A program made the translations under genes and the position numbers. The notes under the pieces were generated by a model, which was not told the DNA's origin, made no database searches, and worked only from the letters and a program-made list of their open reading frames with translations. From Erwinia persicina (GTDB lineage: Bacteria; Pseudomonadota; Gammaproteobacteria; Enterobacterales; Enterobacteriaceae): a stretch of 64,000 nucleotides of DNA. Each line of letters opens with the position of its first letter. Positions within the stretch are counted from its first letter, which is position 1. Shown in pieces: positions 53,000 through 61,021 of the stretch. The stretch lies in assembly GCF_014838825.1 (NCBI RefSeq), contig NZ_JACYMO010000005.1:62001-126000 (forward strand). The letters are read 5' to 3'.

Positions 53000-53896
53000 T
53001 TGATTAGTCGCCGCCGGTTCATCATGGGTACCGGTGCGTTTATGCTTGCCATGAGCACCGATAAGCTATTTGCCCGTCAGGATTTTTTCCCGCTCTGGCC
53101 CGATGAACCTCCCGGCGGCGGCGGGCCGAGCGGGGCGTTACGCATTTCGGCCAACGGCTCATGGTCCAACATTGTCAGCCCCGGTATTCAGCGCTTTGTT
53201 CCTGAAAACCCTAACGGCCGCGCGGTGCTGATTGCTGCGGGAGGCGGCTATCGCTGGATTGGGATGGGGCGCGAAGGCTGGCCGGTGGCGCGCTGGCTCA
53301 ACAGCAAGGGCTATACCGCCTATGTGCTGAGTTATCGCCTGCCGGGAGAACACTGGCAGGATGGCAATCGCGTGGCGTTTCAGGATGCCCAGCGTGCCAT
53401 ACGGCTGGTGCGGTCAATGGAAAATAACGTGCACCTGCTCGGCTTCTCCGCCGGCGGGCATATGTTCGGTCTTGCGGCGGCGCGCCCGGATTATGCCTCC
53501 TATGCCCCGCAGGATACGATCGACCAGATCGTGCCGAAAGCGGACAGCGTCGGGCTGATCTATCCGGTGATCACCCTCGAACCGCCGTATACCCACACCA
53601 ATACGCACCTGTCGCTGGTGGGCAATCACCCCTCCCCGGCGGAGGAAGCAAACTGGTCGGTACAAAACTACGTGACCCGCGCCTATCCCCCGCTGTTTCT
53701 GGCGCAGGCAGAAGATGACCACACCTCTGACCCGGAAAACAGCGTGATCATGCACGATACCTGTCGTAAGGCAGGGGTCTCGGTTCAGATGATCCGTATT
53801 TCGCAGGGGGGGCACGGCTTTGGCCTCGGCAAGGCCGGTACGCCAGCCGCCATCTGGGATGAGGCCTATGCGGTGTGGCTGGCGGCCAGAACCTAG
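53000..53896 (+). CDS. Tat-exported alpha/beta hydrolase, acetyl-xylan-esterase-like
   Basis: 298 residues from a TTG start. The N-terminus ISRRRFIMGTGAFMLAMS carries a twin-arginine (Tat) signal; the nearest upstream ATG (52993) is in another frame and stops after four codons, and the first in-frame ATG would remove the RR motif. Catalytic blocks: AAGGGYRWIG, nucleophile GFSAGG, AEDDHTSDPEN with the acid and GGHGFG with the His. It is a paralogue of the cytosolic esterase at 447..1322. Folding before export suggests a periplasmic carbohydrate esterase; the substrate is unknown. Confidence 0.8.
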   Translation: MISRRRFIMGTGAFMLAMSTDKLFARQDFFPLWPDEPPGGGGPSGALRISANGSWSNIVSPGIQRFVPENPNGRAVLIAAGGGYRWIGMGREGWPVARWLNSKGYTAYVLSYRLPGEHWQDGNRVAFQDAQRAIRLVRSMENNVHLLGFSAGGHMFGLAAARPDYASYAPQDTIDQIVPKADSVGLIYPVITLEPPYTHTNTHLSLVGNHPSPAEEANWSVQNYVTRAYPPLFLAQAEDDHTSDPENSVIMHDTCRKAGVSVQMIRISQGGHGFGLGKAGTPAAIWDEAYAVWLAART

Positions 53897-53897
53897 C

Positions 53898-53922
53898 GGC
53901 CGACCTTCTGTTTCGGTCGGCC
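53898..53922. terminator. Hairpin between convergent hydrolase genes
   Basis: GGCCGACC / GGTCGGCC 8-bp stem with a 9-nt loop. Same core as the hairpin at 7126..7150. Confidence 0.5.
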
Positions 53923-53933
53923 TGTGGGAGGTG

Positions 53934-54755
53934 TTACTGCTGTTGCAGGAACGCCAGCAGATCCTGATTTAAGCGATCCTGATGGGTTACCGCAAAGCCG
54001 TGAGGCGCATCGTCGTACACTTTCAGTTCTGAGCCCGGGATCATCGCGGCGGCCAGCTTGCCGGTGGCTTCAAATGGCACAATCTGGTCGTTGCTGCCGT
54101 GGATCACCAGCGTGGGTACGGTCACCTTCGCGATATCTTCACGGAAATCCGTTGTTTCAAAGGCGGTGACACAGTCAATGGTGCCCTTCAGCGAGGCCAG
54201 CAGCGCGATATTCTGCGTCTGGATCAGGACGCCGTCTGAAAGGGTTTGTCCGGCGTTGATCCCGTAAAACGGTGTGGCAAAGTCTTTAAGAAACTGTGCG
54301 CGATCTTTGCGTAATCCGTTACGAATGCCGTCAAATACTGCTTTTTCCACGCCTTCAGGATGGTCGTCTGTCTTGCCGAAAATTGGCGTTACCGCCCCCA
54401 GCAGCACCAGCGCACTGACGCGGTCGCTGCCGTAGCGGCCGATATAGCGCGTCACGTCCCCGCCGCCCATTGAAAAGCCCACCAGGGTGATCTCTTTCAG
54501 GTCAAGATGCTCAATCAGGTCGTTGATGTCGGAGGCAAAGGTATCGTAGTTATAGCCGTCCCACGGCTGGTCAGAACGGCCAAAGCCACGGCGGTCAAAG
54601 GCAATAGCCCGATAGCCACGTTCGGCAAGGAAATTCATCTGGCTGTCCCACATGTCGGCATCCAGCGGCCAGCCGTGGCTGAACAGAACCGGTTTACCGG
54701 TACCCCAGTCTTTGAAATACATTTGCGTGCCGTCAGTGGTGGTGAATGTGCTCAT
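53934..54755 (-). CDS. Non-haem chloroperoxidase-type alpha/beta hydrolase
   Basis: 273 residues from the ATG at 54755 (AGAGGT upstream). It closely follows cofactor-free haloperoxidases/arylesterases: TTDGTQMYFKDWGTGKPVLFSHGWPLDADMW, RGFGRSDQPWDGY, nucleophile elbow GFSMGGGDV, VIHGSNDQIVPFEATG and APHGFAVTH with the His. It is likely an esterase with perhydrolase side activity. Divergent from the first YcaC-like operon, suggesting shared control of an oxidative or aromatic-stress response. Confidence 0.9.
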   Translation of the reverse strand: MSTFTTTDGTQMYFKDWGTGKPVLFSHGWPLDADMWDSQMNFLAERGYRAIAFDRRGFGRSDQPWDGYNYDTFASDINDLIEHLDLKEITLVGFSMGGGDVTRYIGRYGSDRVSALVLLGAVTPIFGKTDDHPEGVEKAVFDGIRNGLRKDRAQFLKDFATPFYGINAGQTLSDGVLIQTQNIALLASLKGTIDCVTAFETTDFREDIAKVTVPTLVIHGSNDQIVPFEATGKLAAAMIPGSELKVYDDAPHGFAVTHQDRLNQDLLAFLQQQ

Positions 54756-54943
54756 ATCTGTAACCTCTAAGGTGGATGACGTGATGTTGTGGCTTACGTT
54801 AACTCCCCGGTTAAAAGAAAGATAAGGCATTAATTTTGACAACTTGTCCGAAAATCCTTATCAAGATATCTCTATGATTTAGTTATTCATTCCTTTCTGT
54901 TTACTGGCAAAACGCCTGTCAAAAAAATCTGAACGAGTTGCCA

Positions 54944-54959
54944 AATTCTTTCCGCTATC
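54944..54959 (+). promoter_or_regulatory. Shared upstream element of the YcaC-like operon, copy A
   Basis: AATTCTTTCCGCTATC, 89 bp before the copy A start. The same 16-mer with one change (AATTCTTTCCGTTATC) lies at 60251..60266 before copy B, while the flanking sequence has diverged. A candidate activator site. Confidence 0.5.
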
Positions 54960-55047
54960 CGCCTTGCCCCGCCGGACGTAATCTTGTTTCCAGCAGCACA
55001 ACACTCACTCACACCATCGCTGACGGATAACGAAGAGGAATAAAAAA

Positions 55048-55689
55048 ATGTCTAAATTCGACCTGCTGGACCCACAGAACTCCGCCCTGATTTTCATCGA
55101 CCACCAGCCGCAGATGTCGTTCGGTGTGGCTAACATCGATCGTCAGCAGCTTAAAAATAATACGGTAGCCCTGGCGAAAGCGGGCAAAATTTTTAACGTG
55201 CCGACGATTTACACCTCGGTAGAAACGGAAAGCTTCAGCGGCTACATCTGGCCGGAGCTGCTGGCGGTGCATCCGGAGGTGCAGCCGATTGAGCGCACCT
55301 CAATGAACTCATGGGAAGATGAGGCCTTTGTGAAGGCAGTGAAAGCGACGGGCCGTAAGAAGCTGATTATCTCCGCCCTGTGGACCGAAGTGTGCCTGAC
55401 CTTCCCGGCGCTGATGGCGATGAAAGAGGGGTTTGAGGTGTATGTGGTGACCGACACCTCCGGGGGCACCAGCGTGGATGCGCACGAACGTGCTGTCGAC
55501 CGGATGGTGCAGGCGGGGGCGGTGCCGGTGACCTGGCAGCAGGTGCTGCTGGAGTACCAGCGCGACTGGTCGCGTAAAGAGACATATGACGACGTGATGG
55601 ACCTGGTGCGCGAGCACAGCGGCGCGTACGGCATGGGCGTGGATTATGCCTACACCCTGGTCCATAAAGCCCCGGCCCGCAAAGCCTGA
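55048..55689 (+). CDS. YcaC-like isochorismatase-family hydrolase, copy A
   Basis: 213 residues. Isochorismatase fold with the Asp in ALIFIDHQPQMSF (Asp18) and the nucleophile Cys in SALWTEVCLTFPAL (Cys116); it resembles E. coli YcaC along its whole length (KAVKATGRKKLIISALWTEVC, VVTDTSGGTSVDAHE). The catalytic Lys is not obvious. It is 96% identical in DNA (about 25 differences in 642, counted by eye) to copy B at 60342..60983. First gene of an operon with DoxX and an MFS_3 transporter. Substrate unknown. Confidence 0.9.
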   Translation: MSKFDLLDPQNSALIFIDHQPQMSFGVANIDRQQLKNNTVALAKAGKIFNVPTIYTSVETESFSGYIWPELLAVHPEVQPIERTSMNSWEDEAFVKAVKATGRKKLIISALWTEVCLTFPALMAMKEGFEVYVVTDTSGGTSVDAHERAVDRMVQAGAVPVTWQQVLLEYQRDWSRKETYDDVMDLVREHSGAYGMGVDYAYTLVHKAPARKA

Positions 55690-55740
55690 TAACCCACTGA
55701 TGCCGGGGCTGACCACGCGTCGCCCCGGCAGGAGAGAACC

Positions 55741-56160
55741 ATGCGTAACGCTTCCCTTTCTGCTCTGTCCTCCGGCGCGTCCGGATCGGTCACCGTCCGC
55801 TGGCTGGCGCTGTTAGCCCTCTGCTCTGCCTACCTTCAGGGCGGGCTGGTCAAGCTGCTGGATTTTCCAGGCGCCATCGCCGAGATGCAGCATTTCGGCC
55901 TGTCGCCGGCCGCGCCGATGGCGGCGGCGGTGATCGTTCTGGAACTGGTCGCATCACTGATGATCCTCAGCGGTCGGGGACGCTGGCTGGGCGCGCTGGC
56001 GCTGGCGCTGTTTACCGTTGCCGCGACCTTTATGGCGAACCGCTTCTGGCAGGTGCCGGTGACGGAGCGCGGCGGCGTGATGAATGGCTTTTTTGAACAT
56101 CTTGGCCTGGCGGGTGCGCTGGTGTACGTGGCATGGAATGACAGGAGGGCGGCAAAATGA
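55741..56160 (+). CDS. DoxX-family membrane protein
   Basis: 139 residues, four membrane helices: VRWLALLALCSAYLQGGLVKLLDFPGAIAEMQHFGLSP is the DoxX start, then helices at ~60-80, 85-105 and 115-132. Members take part in quinone or thiol redox chemistry; E. coli YqjF of this family is induced by aromatic breakdown products. GGAGAG lies upstream; the stop overlaps the next start (ATGA). It follows the YcaC-like gene by 51 bp. Confidence 0.87.
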   Translation: MRNASLSALSSGASGSVTVRWLALLALCSAYLQGGLVKLLDFPGAIAEMQHFGLSPAAPMAAAVIVLELVASLMILSGRGRWLGALALALFTVAATFMANRFWQVPVTERGGVMNGFFEHLGLAGALVYVAWNDRRAAK

Positions 56161-57737
56161 GTCAGAATAACGCAGGTGGGGCGTTTGCGCCTCTGAAGCA
56201 GGGGCTGTTCGCGGTGATCTGGGCGGCAACCATTCTCGGCAATACCGGCAGTTTTATGCGCGACGTGGCCAGCTCCTGGCTGGTCACCGGGCTGTCGTCC
56301 AACCCGGCGGCGGTGGCGCTGATGCAGACCGCCGCCACGCTGCCCATTTTTCTGCTGGCGATCCCTGCCGGGGTGCTGTCCGATATTCTCGACCGCCGCC
56401 GCCTGCTGATTTTTGTCCAGCTGCTGCTGGCCAGCGTCAGCGGTACGCTGCTGTTTCTCTCCCATCACAACCTGCTGACGGTGGAATACCTGGTGGCGCT
56501 GACCTTTATCGGCGGCATCGGCGCGGCGCTGATGGGCCCGGCCTGGCAGGCGATTGTGCCGGAGCTGGTGCCGCGCCCACAGCTGAAGAATGCGGTGGCG
56601 CTGAACTCGCTGGGCATCAATATCGCCCGTGCCGTCGGCCCGGCGACCGGCGGGCTGCTGCTGGCGGCGCTCGGGGCCTGGGCGGCCTACGGTGCCGATG
56701 TCCTGAGCTACGTGTTTGTCATCACCGCGCTGATCTGGTGGAAGCGCCCGCACAAAGCGAAAACCGAGCTGTCTGAACACTTCCTCGGCGCGTTCCGGGC
56801 GGGTATCCGCTACGTCAAAGCCAGCCGGGAACTGCACCGGGTGCTGGTTCGCGCCGCGATTTACTTCTTCTTTGCCAGCGCTATCTGGGCACTGCTGCCG
56901 CTGGTGGCGCGCAATCTTCTGCAGGGCAGCGCCGGGTTTTACGGCACGATGCTGGGGGCGGTGGGCGTGGGGGCGATTGTCGGTGCGCTGCTGCTGCCCG
57001 TGCTGCGTCAGCGGATGAAGGTTGACGGATTAATGCTGCTGTCGGCCGGGCTGTCCGCGCTGGTGATGGTGGTGATTGCCCTGCTGCCGGTTAAAGCCCT
57101 GGCCCTGCCGCTGATGGTCCTGCTGGGTGTCAGCTGGATTATCGCCCTGACCTCGCTGAACGGGGTGGCCCAGGCCGTTCTGCCGGACTGGGTGCGCGGC
57201 CGTGGCCTGGCGGTGTATCTGATGATTTTTAACGGTGCCATGGCCGCTGGCAGTCTGTTCTGGGGGCTGGTGGCGCAGGAAACCGGGCTGGTGAATACCC
57301 TGCTGATCGCCGCCGTGGCGCTGACGCTCACCGCGCTGCTGTGCCTGCGTCTGACGCTGCCGACGGGCGACGCTGATCTGCAGCCTTCCGGCCACTGGGA
57401 TGAACCGGCGCTGGATACAGACGTCACGGCAGACCGGGGCCCGGTCATGATTCAGATTGAATACCAGGTAAAGGCAGAAGATCGCCCGGCCTTCCTGGCG
57501 GAAATGAAAAAGCTGTCGCTGATCCGCCGCCGCGATGGGGCCTACGCCTGGGGCATCGCCGGGCACAGCCAGGAGGCGACCACGCTGATCGAGTGGTTCC
57601 TGGTCGAATCCTGGCATGAGCACCTGCGCCAGCACCAGCGTGTTTCCCATGCGGATGCAGACTTACAGGAGAGCGTGACGCGCTTCCATCAGGGGGAGGA
57701 GAAACCTAAAGTGCATCACTTTATCTCGCTGGAATAA
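56157..57737 (+). CDS. MFS_3 (transmembrane secretion effector) transporter with C-terminal ABM-like domain
   Basis: 526 residues. Residues ~15-410 form a 12-helix MFS exporter (SSWLVTGLSSNPAAVALMQTAATLPIFLLAIPAGVLSDILDRRR, ARAVGPATGG); residues ~435-526 form a soluble domain similar to antibiotic-biosynthesis monooxygenases (MIQIEYQVKAEDRPAFLAEMKKLSLIRRRDGAYAW, WHEHLRQHQRVSHAD). This fusion is known for the MFS_3 family. It starts inside the doxX stop codon (ATGA). Probable export of a small aromatic or toxic compound; the substrate is unknown. Confidence 0.88.
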   Translation: MSQNNAGGAFAPLKQGLFAVIWAATILGNTGSFMRDVASSWLVTGLSSNPAAVALMQTAATLPIFLLAIPAGVLSDILDRRRLLIFVQLLLASVSGTLLFLSHHNLLTVEYLVALTFIGGIGAALMGPAWQAIVPELVPRPQLKNAVALNSLGINIARAVGPATGGLLLAALGAWAAYGADVLSYVFVITALIWWKRPHKAKTELSEHFLGAFRAGIRYVKASRELHRVLVRAAIYFFFASAIWALLPLVARNLLQGSAGFYGTMLGAVGVGAIVGALLLPVLRQRMKVDGLMLLSAGLSALVMVVIALLPVKALALPLMVLLGVSWIIALTSLNGVAQAVLPDWVRGRGLAVYLMIFNGAMAAGSLFWGLVAQETGLVNTLLIAAVALTLTALLCLRLTLPTGDADLQPSGHWDEPALDTDVTADRGPVMIQIEYQVKAEDRPAFLAEMKKLSLIRRRDGAYAWGIAGHSQEATTLIEWFLVESWHEHLRQHQRVSHADADLQESVTRFHQGEEKPKVHHFISLE

Positions 57738-57744
57738 TCCCTGT

Positions 57745-57776
57745 CAGGGGGCGATCTTTTGTCCGGTCGCCCCCTG
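57745..57776. terminator. Bidirectional terminator-like hairpin
   Basis: Perfect 10-bp stem CAGGGGGCGA / TCGCCCCCTG with a T-rich 12-nt loop, between the convergent MFS and MarR genes. Confidence 0.6.
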
Positions 57777-57784
57777 CGCCGTGC

Positions 57785-58324
57785 TTATTCGGGCGGGTTG
57801 CTGTCCCGGTTTCCGGCCTCTAACGCCAGCAGCAGCGTCGACAGTGAGGCATCAAGCTGCGCCAGCGCACCGGCAGGCAGCGCCGACAGGATCTGCCGTT
57901 CGTTTTCAATATGCGGCCCGACCAGACGATTAATCAGCGCCAGCCCTTCAGGCGTCAGCTGTACCAGCGTGCTGCGCGCGTCCTCTGCGCTGGCGACGCG
58001 CGCCACCAGTCCCCGGGTTTCCAGACGTTTCAGGCGGTGGGTCATGGTGCCTGACGTCACCATCAGCGCGGAGAACAGGGCGGTGGGGCTGAGGCAGTGG
58101 GGCGCACCCGCACGGCGCAGCGTCGCCAGCATATCAAACTCCCAGCTGGCCAAATCAAAGCGCGAAAACCAGGCTTCCAGCTGCTGTTCCAGCAGGACGG
58201 TACAGCGCTTAAGGCGGCCAATCGGCCCCATCGGGCTGGCATCCAGGTCGGGACGTTCGCGCTGCCACTGTTCGAGGATGGTGTCGACCGCATCGCGCGG
58301 CGGTCGGTGAGAAGAAGGCTTCAT
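57785..58324 (-). CDS. MarR-family regulator, PecS-like
   Basis: 179 residues with the MarR winged helix: FDLASWEFDMLATLRRAGAPHCLSPTALFSALMVTSGTMTHRLKRLETRGLVARVASAEDARSTLVQLT. The start WQRERPDLDASPMGPIGRL and the FDMLATLRR and GTMTHRL blocks are those of PecS regulators, which bind urate and control oxidative-stress and virulence genes in plant-pathogenic enterobacteria. The divergent EamA gene is the classical pecM partner. Two nearly identical 19-bp repeats fill the 63-bp gap. Confidence 0.87.
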   Translation of the reverse strand: MKPSSHRPPRDAVDTILEQWQRERPDLDASPMGPIGRLKRCTVLLEQQLEAWFSRFDLASWEFDMLATLRRAGAPHCLSPTALFSALMVTSGTMTHRLKRLETRGLVARVASAEDARSTLVQLTPEGLALINRLVGPHIENERQILSALPAGALAQLDASLSTLLLALEAGNRDSNPPE

Positions 58325-58326
58325 TT

Positions 58327-58345
58327 TATCTTGACTTCAAGGTAA
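58327..58345. promoter_or_regulatory. Candidate PecS operator 1
   Basis: TATCTTGACTTCAAGGTAA, containing the dyad CTTGA..TCAAG, directly upstream of the MarR start. It repeats at 58365..58383 with 17 of 19 identities. Confidence 0.6.
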
Positions 58346-58364
58346 GTGATCAACACAATCATGA

Positions 58365-58383
58365 TATCTTGAATTGAAGGTAA
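58365..58383. promoter_or_regulatory. Candidate PecS operator 2
   Basis: TATCTTGAATTGAAGGTAA, 38 bp from the first repeat and 4 bp before the EamA start, where a repressor would block translation-proximal transcription of the permease. Confidence 0.6.
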
Positions 58384-58387
58384 AGTC

Positions 58388-59251
58388 ATGAACACAGGAT
58401 CCTATCTGCGCGACATTATGCTGACCGCCCTGGCCCCCGCTATCTGGGGATCAACCTATATCGTCACCTCACAACTGCTGCCGCCGGACCGGCCGTTCAC
58501 CGCCGCGCTGATCCGCGTGCTACCTGCGGGCCTGCTGCTGCTGCTGTTTACCCGGCGGCTGCCCTTGCGAAAAGATGTCTGGCGACTGCTGGTGCTCAGT
58601 GCATTAAATATCGGCGTGTTTCAGGCGCTGCTGTTTGTCGCTGCCTACCGGCTGCCCGGCGGGCTGGCGGCGGTGCTGGGGGCCATCCAGCCGCTGCTGG
58701 TGATGGTGCTGACCTGGACGGTCGACCGCCGCTCACCGGCGCAAACCACCCTGTGGGCATCGGTAGCGGGGGTGATTGGGATGGCGATGCTGCTGCTGTC
58801 ACCGCAGACGGTCTTTGAACCGGTGGGTATCACGGCGGCCATCGTCGGGGCGGGCTGTATGGCGACCGGCGTCTGGCTGACGCGCCGCTGGAAGATCGAC
58901 CTTCCCGTCCTGTCGCTGACCGGCTGGCAGCTGGCGATCGGTGGGCTGATGCTGGCCCCTGTGGCCTGGCAGATGGAGGCCGCGTTGCCTGTGCTGACCC
59001 TGCCGCAGTGGGCGGCCTATGGGTATCTGAGCCTGGCCGGGGCGCTGCTGGCCTATACGCTCTGGTTTCGCGGCGTGGCGCGGCTGCCCACGGTAGCCGT
59101 GGCCTCGCTGGGCTTACTGAGCCCGCTTTGCGCCGTGGGCCTGGGCTGGGTACTGCTGGGGCAGTCGATAACCGGTACGGCGCTGGCCGGGCTGGTCGTC
59201 GTGCTGGCCAGCGTGTTTGCCGTGCAGTGGAAAATGTCGCGCGGCCGTTAA
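58388..59251 (+). CDS. EamA-family permease, PecM-like
   Basis: 287 residues, ten membrane helices in two EamA repeats (MLTALAPAIWGSTYIVTSQLLPPDRPFTAALIRVLPAGLLLL; second from about residue 140 with CMATGVWLTRRW). Family PecM proteins export the blue pigment indigoidine or related metabolites and lie divergent to pecS. The PFTAALIRVLPAG block is typical. The first 10-12 residues are soluble. Confidence 0.87.
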   Translation: MNTGSYLRDIMLTALAPAIWGSTYIVTSQLLPPDRPFTAALIRVLPAGLLLLLFTRRLPLRKDVWRLLVLSALNIGVFQALLFVAAYRLPGGLAAVLGAIQPLLVMVLTWTVDRRSPAQTTLWASVAGVIGMAMLLLSPQTVFEPVGITAAIVGAGCMATGVWLTRRWKIDLPVLSLTGWQLAIGGLMLAPVAWQMEAALPVLTLPQWAAYGYLSLAGALLAYTLWFRGVARLPTVAVASLGLLSPLCAVGLGWVLLGQSITGTALAGLVVVLASVFAVQWKMSRGR

Positions 59252-59302
59252 GGCAGGGGCACTCTCTGATTGCGGATGCCCGGCGCTGCCGGGCGTCACC
59301 GT

Positions 59303-60211
59303 TTATTCTGCAGCGTACACGCTGCGGATCCCCTCAAAGCTCTGCAGGCGTTCACGCCACCACATCGCGGCATTGCCGGTCGCGCTGTCATTCCAGGCCA
59401 GGAACGCCTGGTCACGGCGGGTTTCGCTGTCCAGCTGGCGTTCTACCAGCGTGCCGTTTGCCAGATGCGGGGCCGCCAGATAGCGCGGCAGGTAGCCGCA
59501 GCCCAGCCCGTCAACCTGCGCCTGAACCTTGTCACTGAAGCTGTGTACGCTGAGGATCGGCTGTTCGTCGAGCACGCGCAGGTCGGTGCCTTCGGCGTGG
59601 CGCGAGGTGTCGTGTACTACCACGGCCCGGTACTGGCGGATTTGCTCACGCAGCAGCGGGGCGGGCAGCGCCGCCAGCGGGTGATGTGGTGCAATCGCAA
59701 AGGTATATTCCAGCCAGCCCACCGGCACGCAGCTCACGCCGCTGTGGCGCACCGGCTCCTGTACGGCCCCAAAGACAATATCGGCCAGGCCATAACTCAG
59801 CGCTTCCCAGCAGCCTGCCAGCACGTCCTGACGGAACAGCAGGCGGGTGTGATGATGCGCCTGATAGAACTCATCGATCAGCCCGGACAGCAGGGCAAAC
59901 GGCACGGAGGCATCCAGGCTGAGGGTAAGCTGACTTTCCCAGCCGCTTTCCACGTACTGCGCCTGCTGTTCCAGTTCGCCCACGGCGCGCAGCAGAATGC
60001 GTCCTTTCTCCAGCATCAGGCGTCCGGTGGGGGTAAATGTGGCACGGTGACCGGAGCGATCCAGCAGCGTGATATTCAAATCGCTTTCCATCTTCTGCAC
60101 CGTATAACTCAGTGCCGAAGCAGTTTTAAACAGCCTGGCCGCCGCTGCGGCAAAGGTACCGTGACGGTCCAGTGCATCCAGAATCAGCAGCGCTTCAAGG
60201 TTTAATCGCAT
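59303..60211 (-). CDS. LysR-family regulator, YhaJ-like
   Basis: 302 residues from the ATG at 60211. Helix-turn-helix RLNLEALLILDALDRHGTFAAAAARLFKTASALSYTVQKMESDLNITLLDRSGHRATFTPTGRLMLEKGR closely follows E. coli YhaJ (LEALRVMDAIDRRGSFAAAADELGRVPSALSYTMQKLE), a regulator that responds to quinone-type breakdown products. It is divergent (130 bp) from copy B of the YcaC-like operon, and a 16-bp element of that gap recurs before copy A, so one regulator may control both. Confidence 0.87.
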   Translation of the reverse strand: MRLNLEALLILDALDRHGTFAAAAARLFKTASALSYTVQKMESDLNITLLDRSGHRATFTPTGRLMLEKGRILLRAVGELEQQAQYVESGWESQLTLSLDASVPFALLSGLIDEFYQAHHHTRLLFRQDVLAGCWEALSYGLADIVFGAVQEPVRHSGVSCVPVGWLEYTFAIAPHHPLAALPAPLLREQIRQYRAVVVHDTSRHAEGTDLRVLDEQPILSVHSFSDKVQAQVDGLGCGYLPRYLAAPHLANGTLVERQLDSETRRDQAFLAWNDSATGNAAMWWRERLQSFEGIRSVYAAE

Positions 60212-60250
60212 GGTGTTCCCCAAACCCAAAATTTGTTTAACAACTTCCTG

Positions 60251-60266
60251 AATTCTTTCCGTTATC
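60251..60266 (+). promoter_or_regulatory. Shared upstream element of the YcaC-like operon, copy B
   Basis: AATTCTTTCCGTTATC, 76 bp before the copy B start; 15 of 16 identical to 54944..54959. It lies in the gap with the YhaJ-like LysR gene. Confidence 0.5.
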
Positions 60267-60341
60267 AACCGGGGCGGCCATTTCGTATTGTGTCAACACG
60301 CAAGACAAACCCGAAACCTGAAACGTAAAAGGAATAAAAAA

Positions 60342-60983
60342 ATGTCTAAATTCGACCTGCTGGACCCACAGAACTCCGCCCTGATTTTCATCGACCATCA
60401 GCCGCAGATGTCGTTTGGTGTGGCTAACATCGATCGTCAGCAGCTTAAAAATAACACCGTTGCTTTAGCAAAAGCAGGAAAGATTTTTAACGTGCCGACG
60501 ATTTACACCTCGGTAGAAACGGAAAGCTTCAGCGGCTACATCTGGCCGGAGCTGCTGGCGGTGCATCCGGAGGTGCAGCCGATTGAGCGCACCTCAATGA
60601 ACTCATGGGAAGATGAGGCCTTTGTGAAGGCGGTGAAAGCGACGGGCCGTAAGAAGCTGATTATCTCCGCCTTGTGGACCGAAGTGTGTCTGACCTTCCC
60701 GGCGCTGATGGCGATGAAAGAGGGGTTTGAGGTGTACGTAGTGACCGACACCTCCGGGGGCACCAGCGTGGATGCGCACGAACGTTCTGTCGACCGGATG
60801 GTGCAGGCGGGGGCGGTGCCGGTGACCTGGCAGCAGGTACTGCTGGAGTACCAGCGCGACTGGGCACGTAAAGAGACATATGGCGACGTGATGGACCTGG
60901 TGCGTGAGCACAGCGGCGCGTACGGCATGGGCGTGGACTATGCCTACACCCTGGTCCATAAAGCCCCGGCCCGTAAAGCCTGA
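60342..60983 (+). CDS. YcaC-like isochorismatase-family hydrolase, copy B
   Basis: 213 residues, three amino-acid differences from copy A (Ala to Ser at HER(A/S)VDR, Ser to Ala at DW(S/A)RKE, Asp to Gly at TY(D/G)DV). The catalytic Asp18 and Cys116 are kept. Same ribosome site (AGGAATAAAAAA before ATG). Codons 38-47 hold ten nucleotide changes while codons 48-96 are identical to copy A. First gene of the operon with an ABM-type membrane protein and an amidohydrolase. Confidence 0.9.
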   Translation: MSKFDLLDPQNSALIFIDHQPQMSFGVANIDRQQLKNNTVALAKAGKIFNVPTIYTSVETESFSGYIWPELLAVHPEVQPIERTSMNSWEDEAFVKAVKATGRKKLIISALWTEVCLTFPALMAMKEGFEVYVVTDTSGGTSVDAHERSVDRMVQAGAVPVTWQQVLLEYQRDWARKETYGDVMDLVREHSGAYGMGVDYAYTLVHKAPARKA

Positions 60984-61021
60984 TGACCCGGCCCCCTGCG
61001 GGGGGCATAAAGGAGAACATC

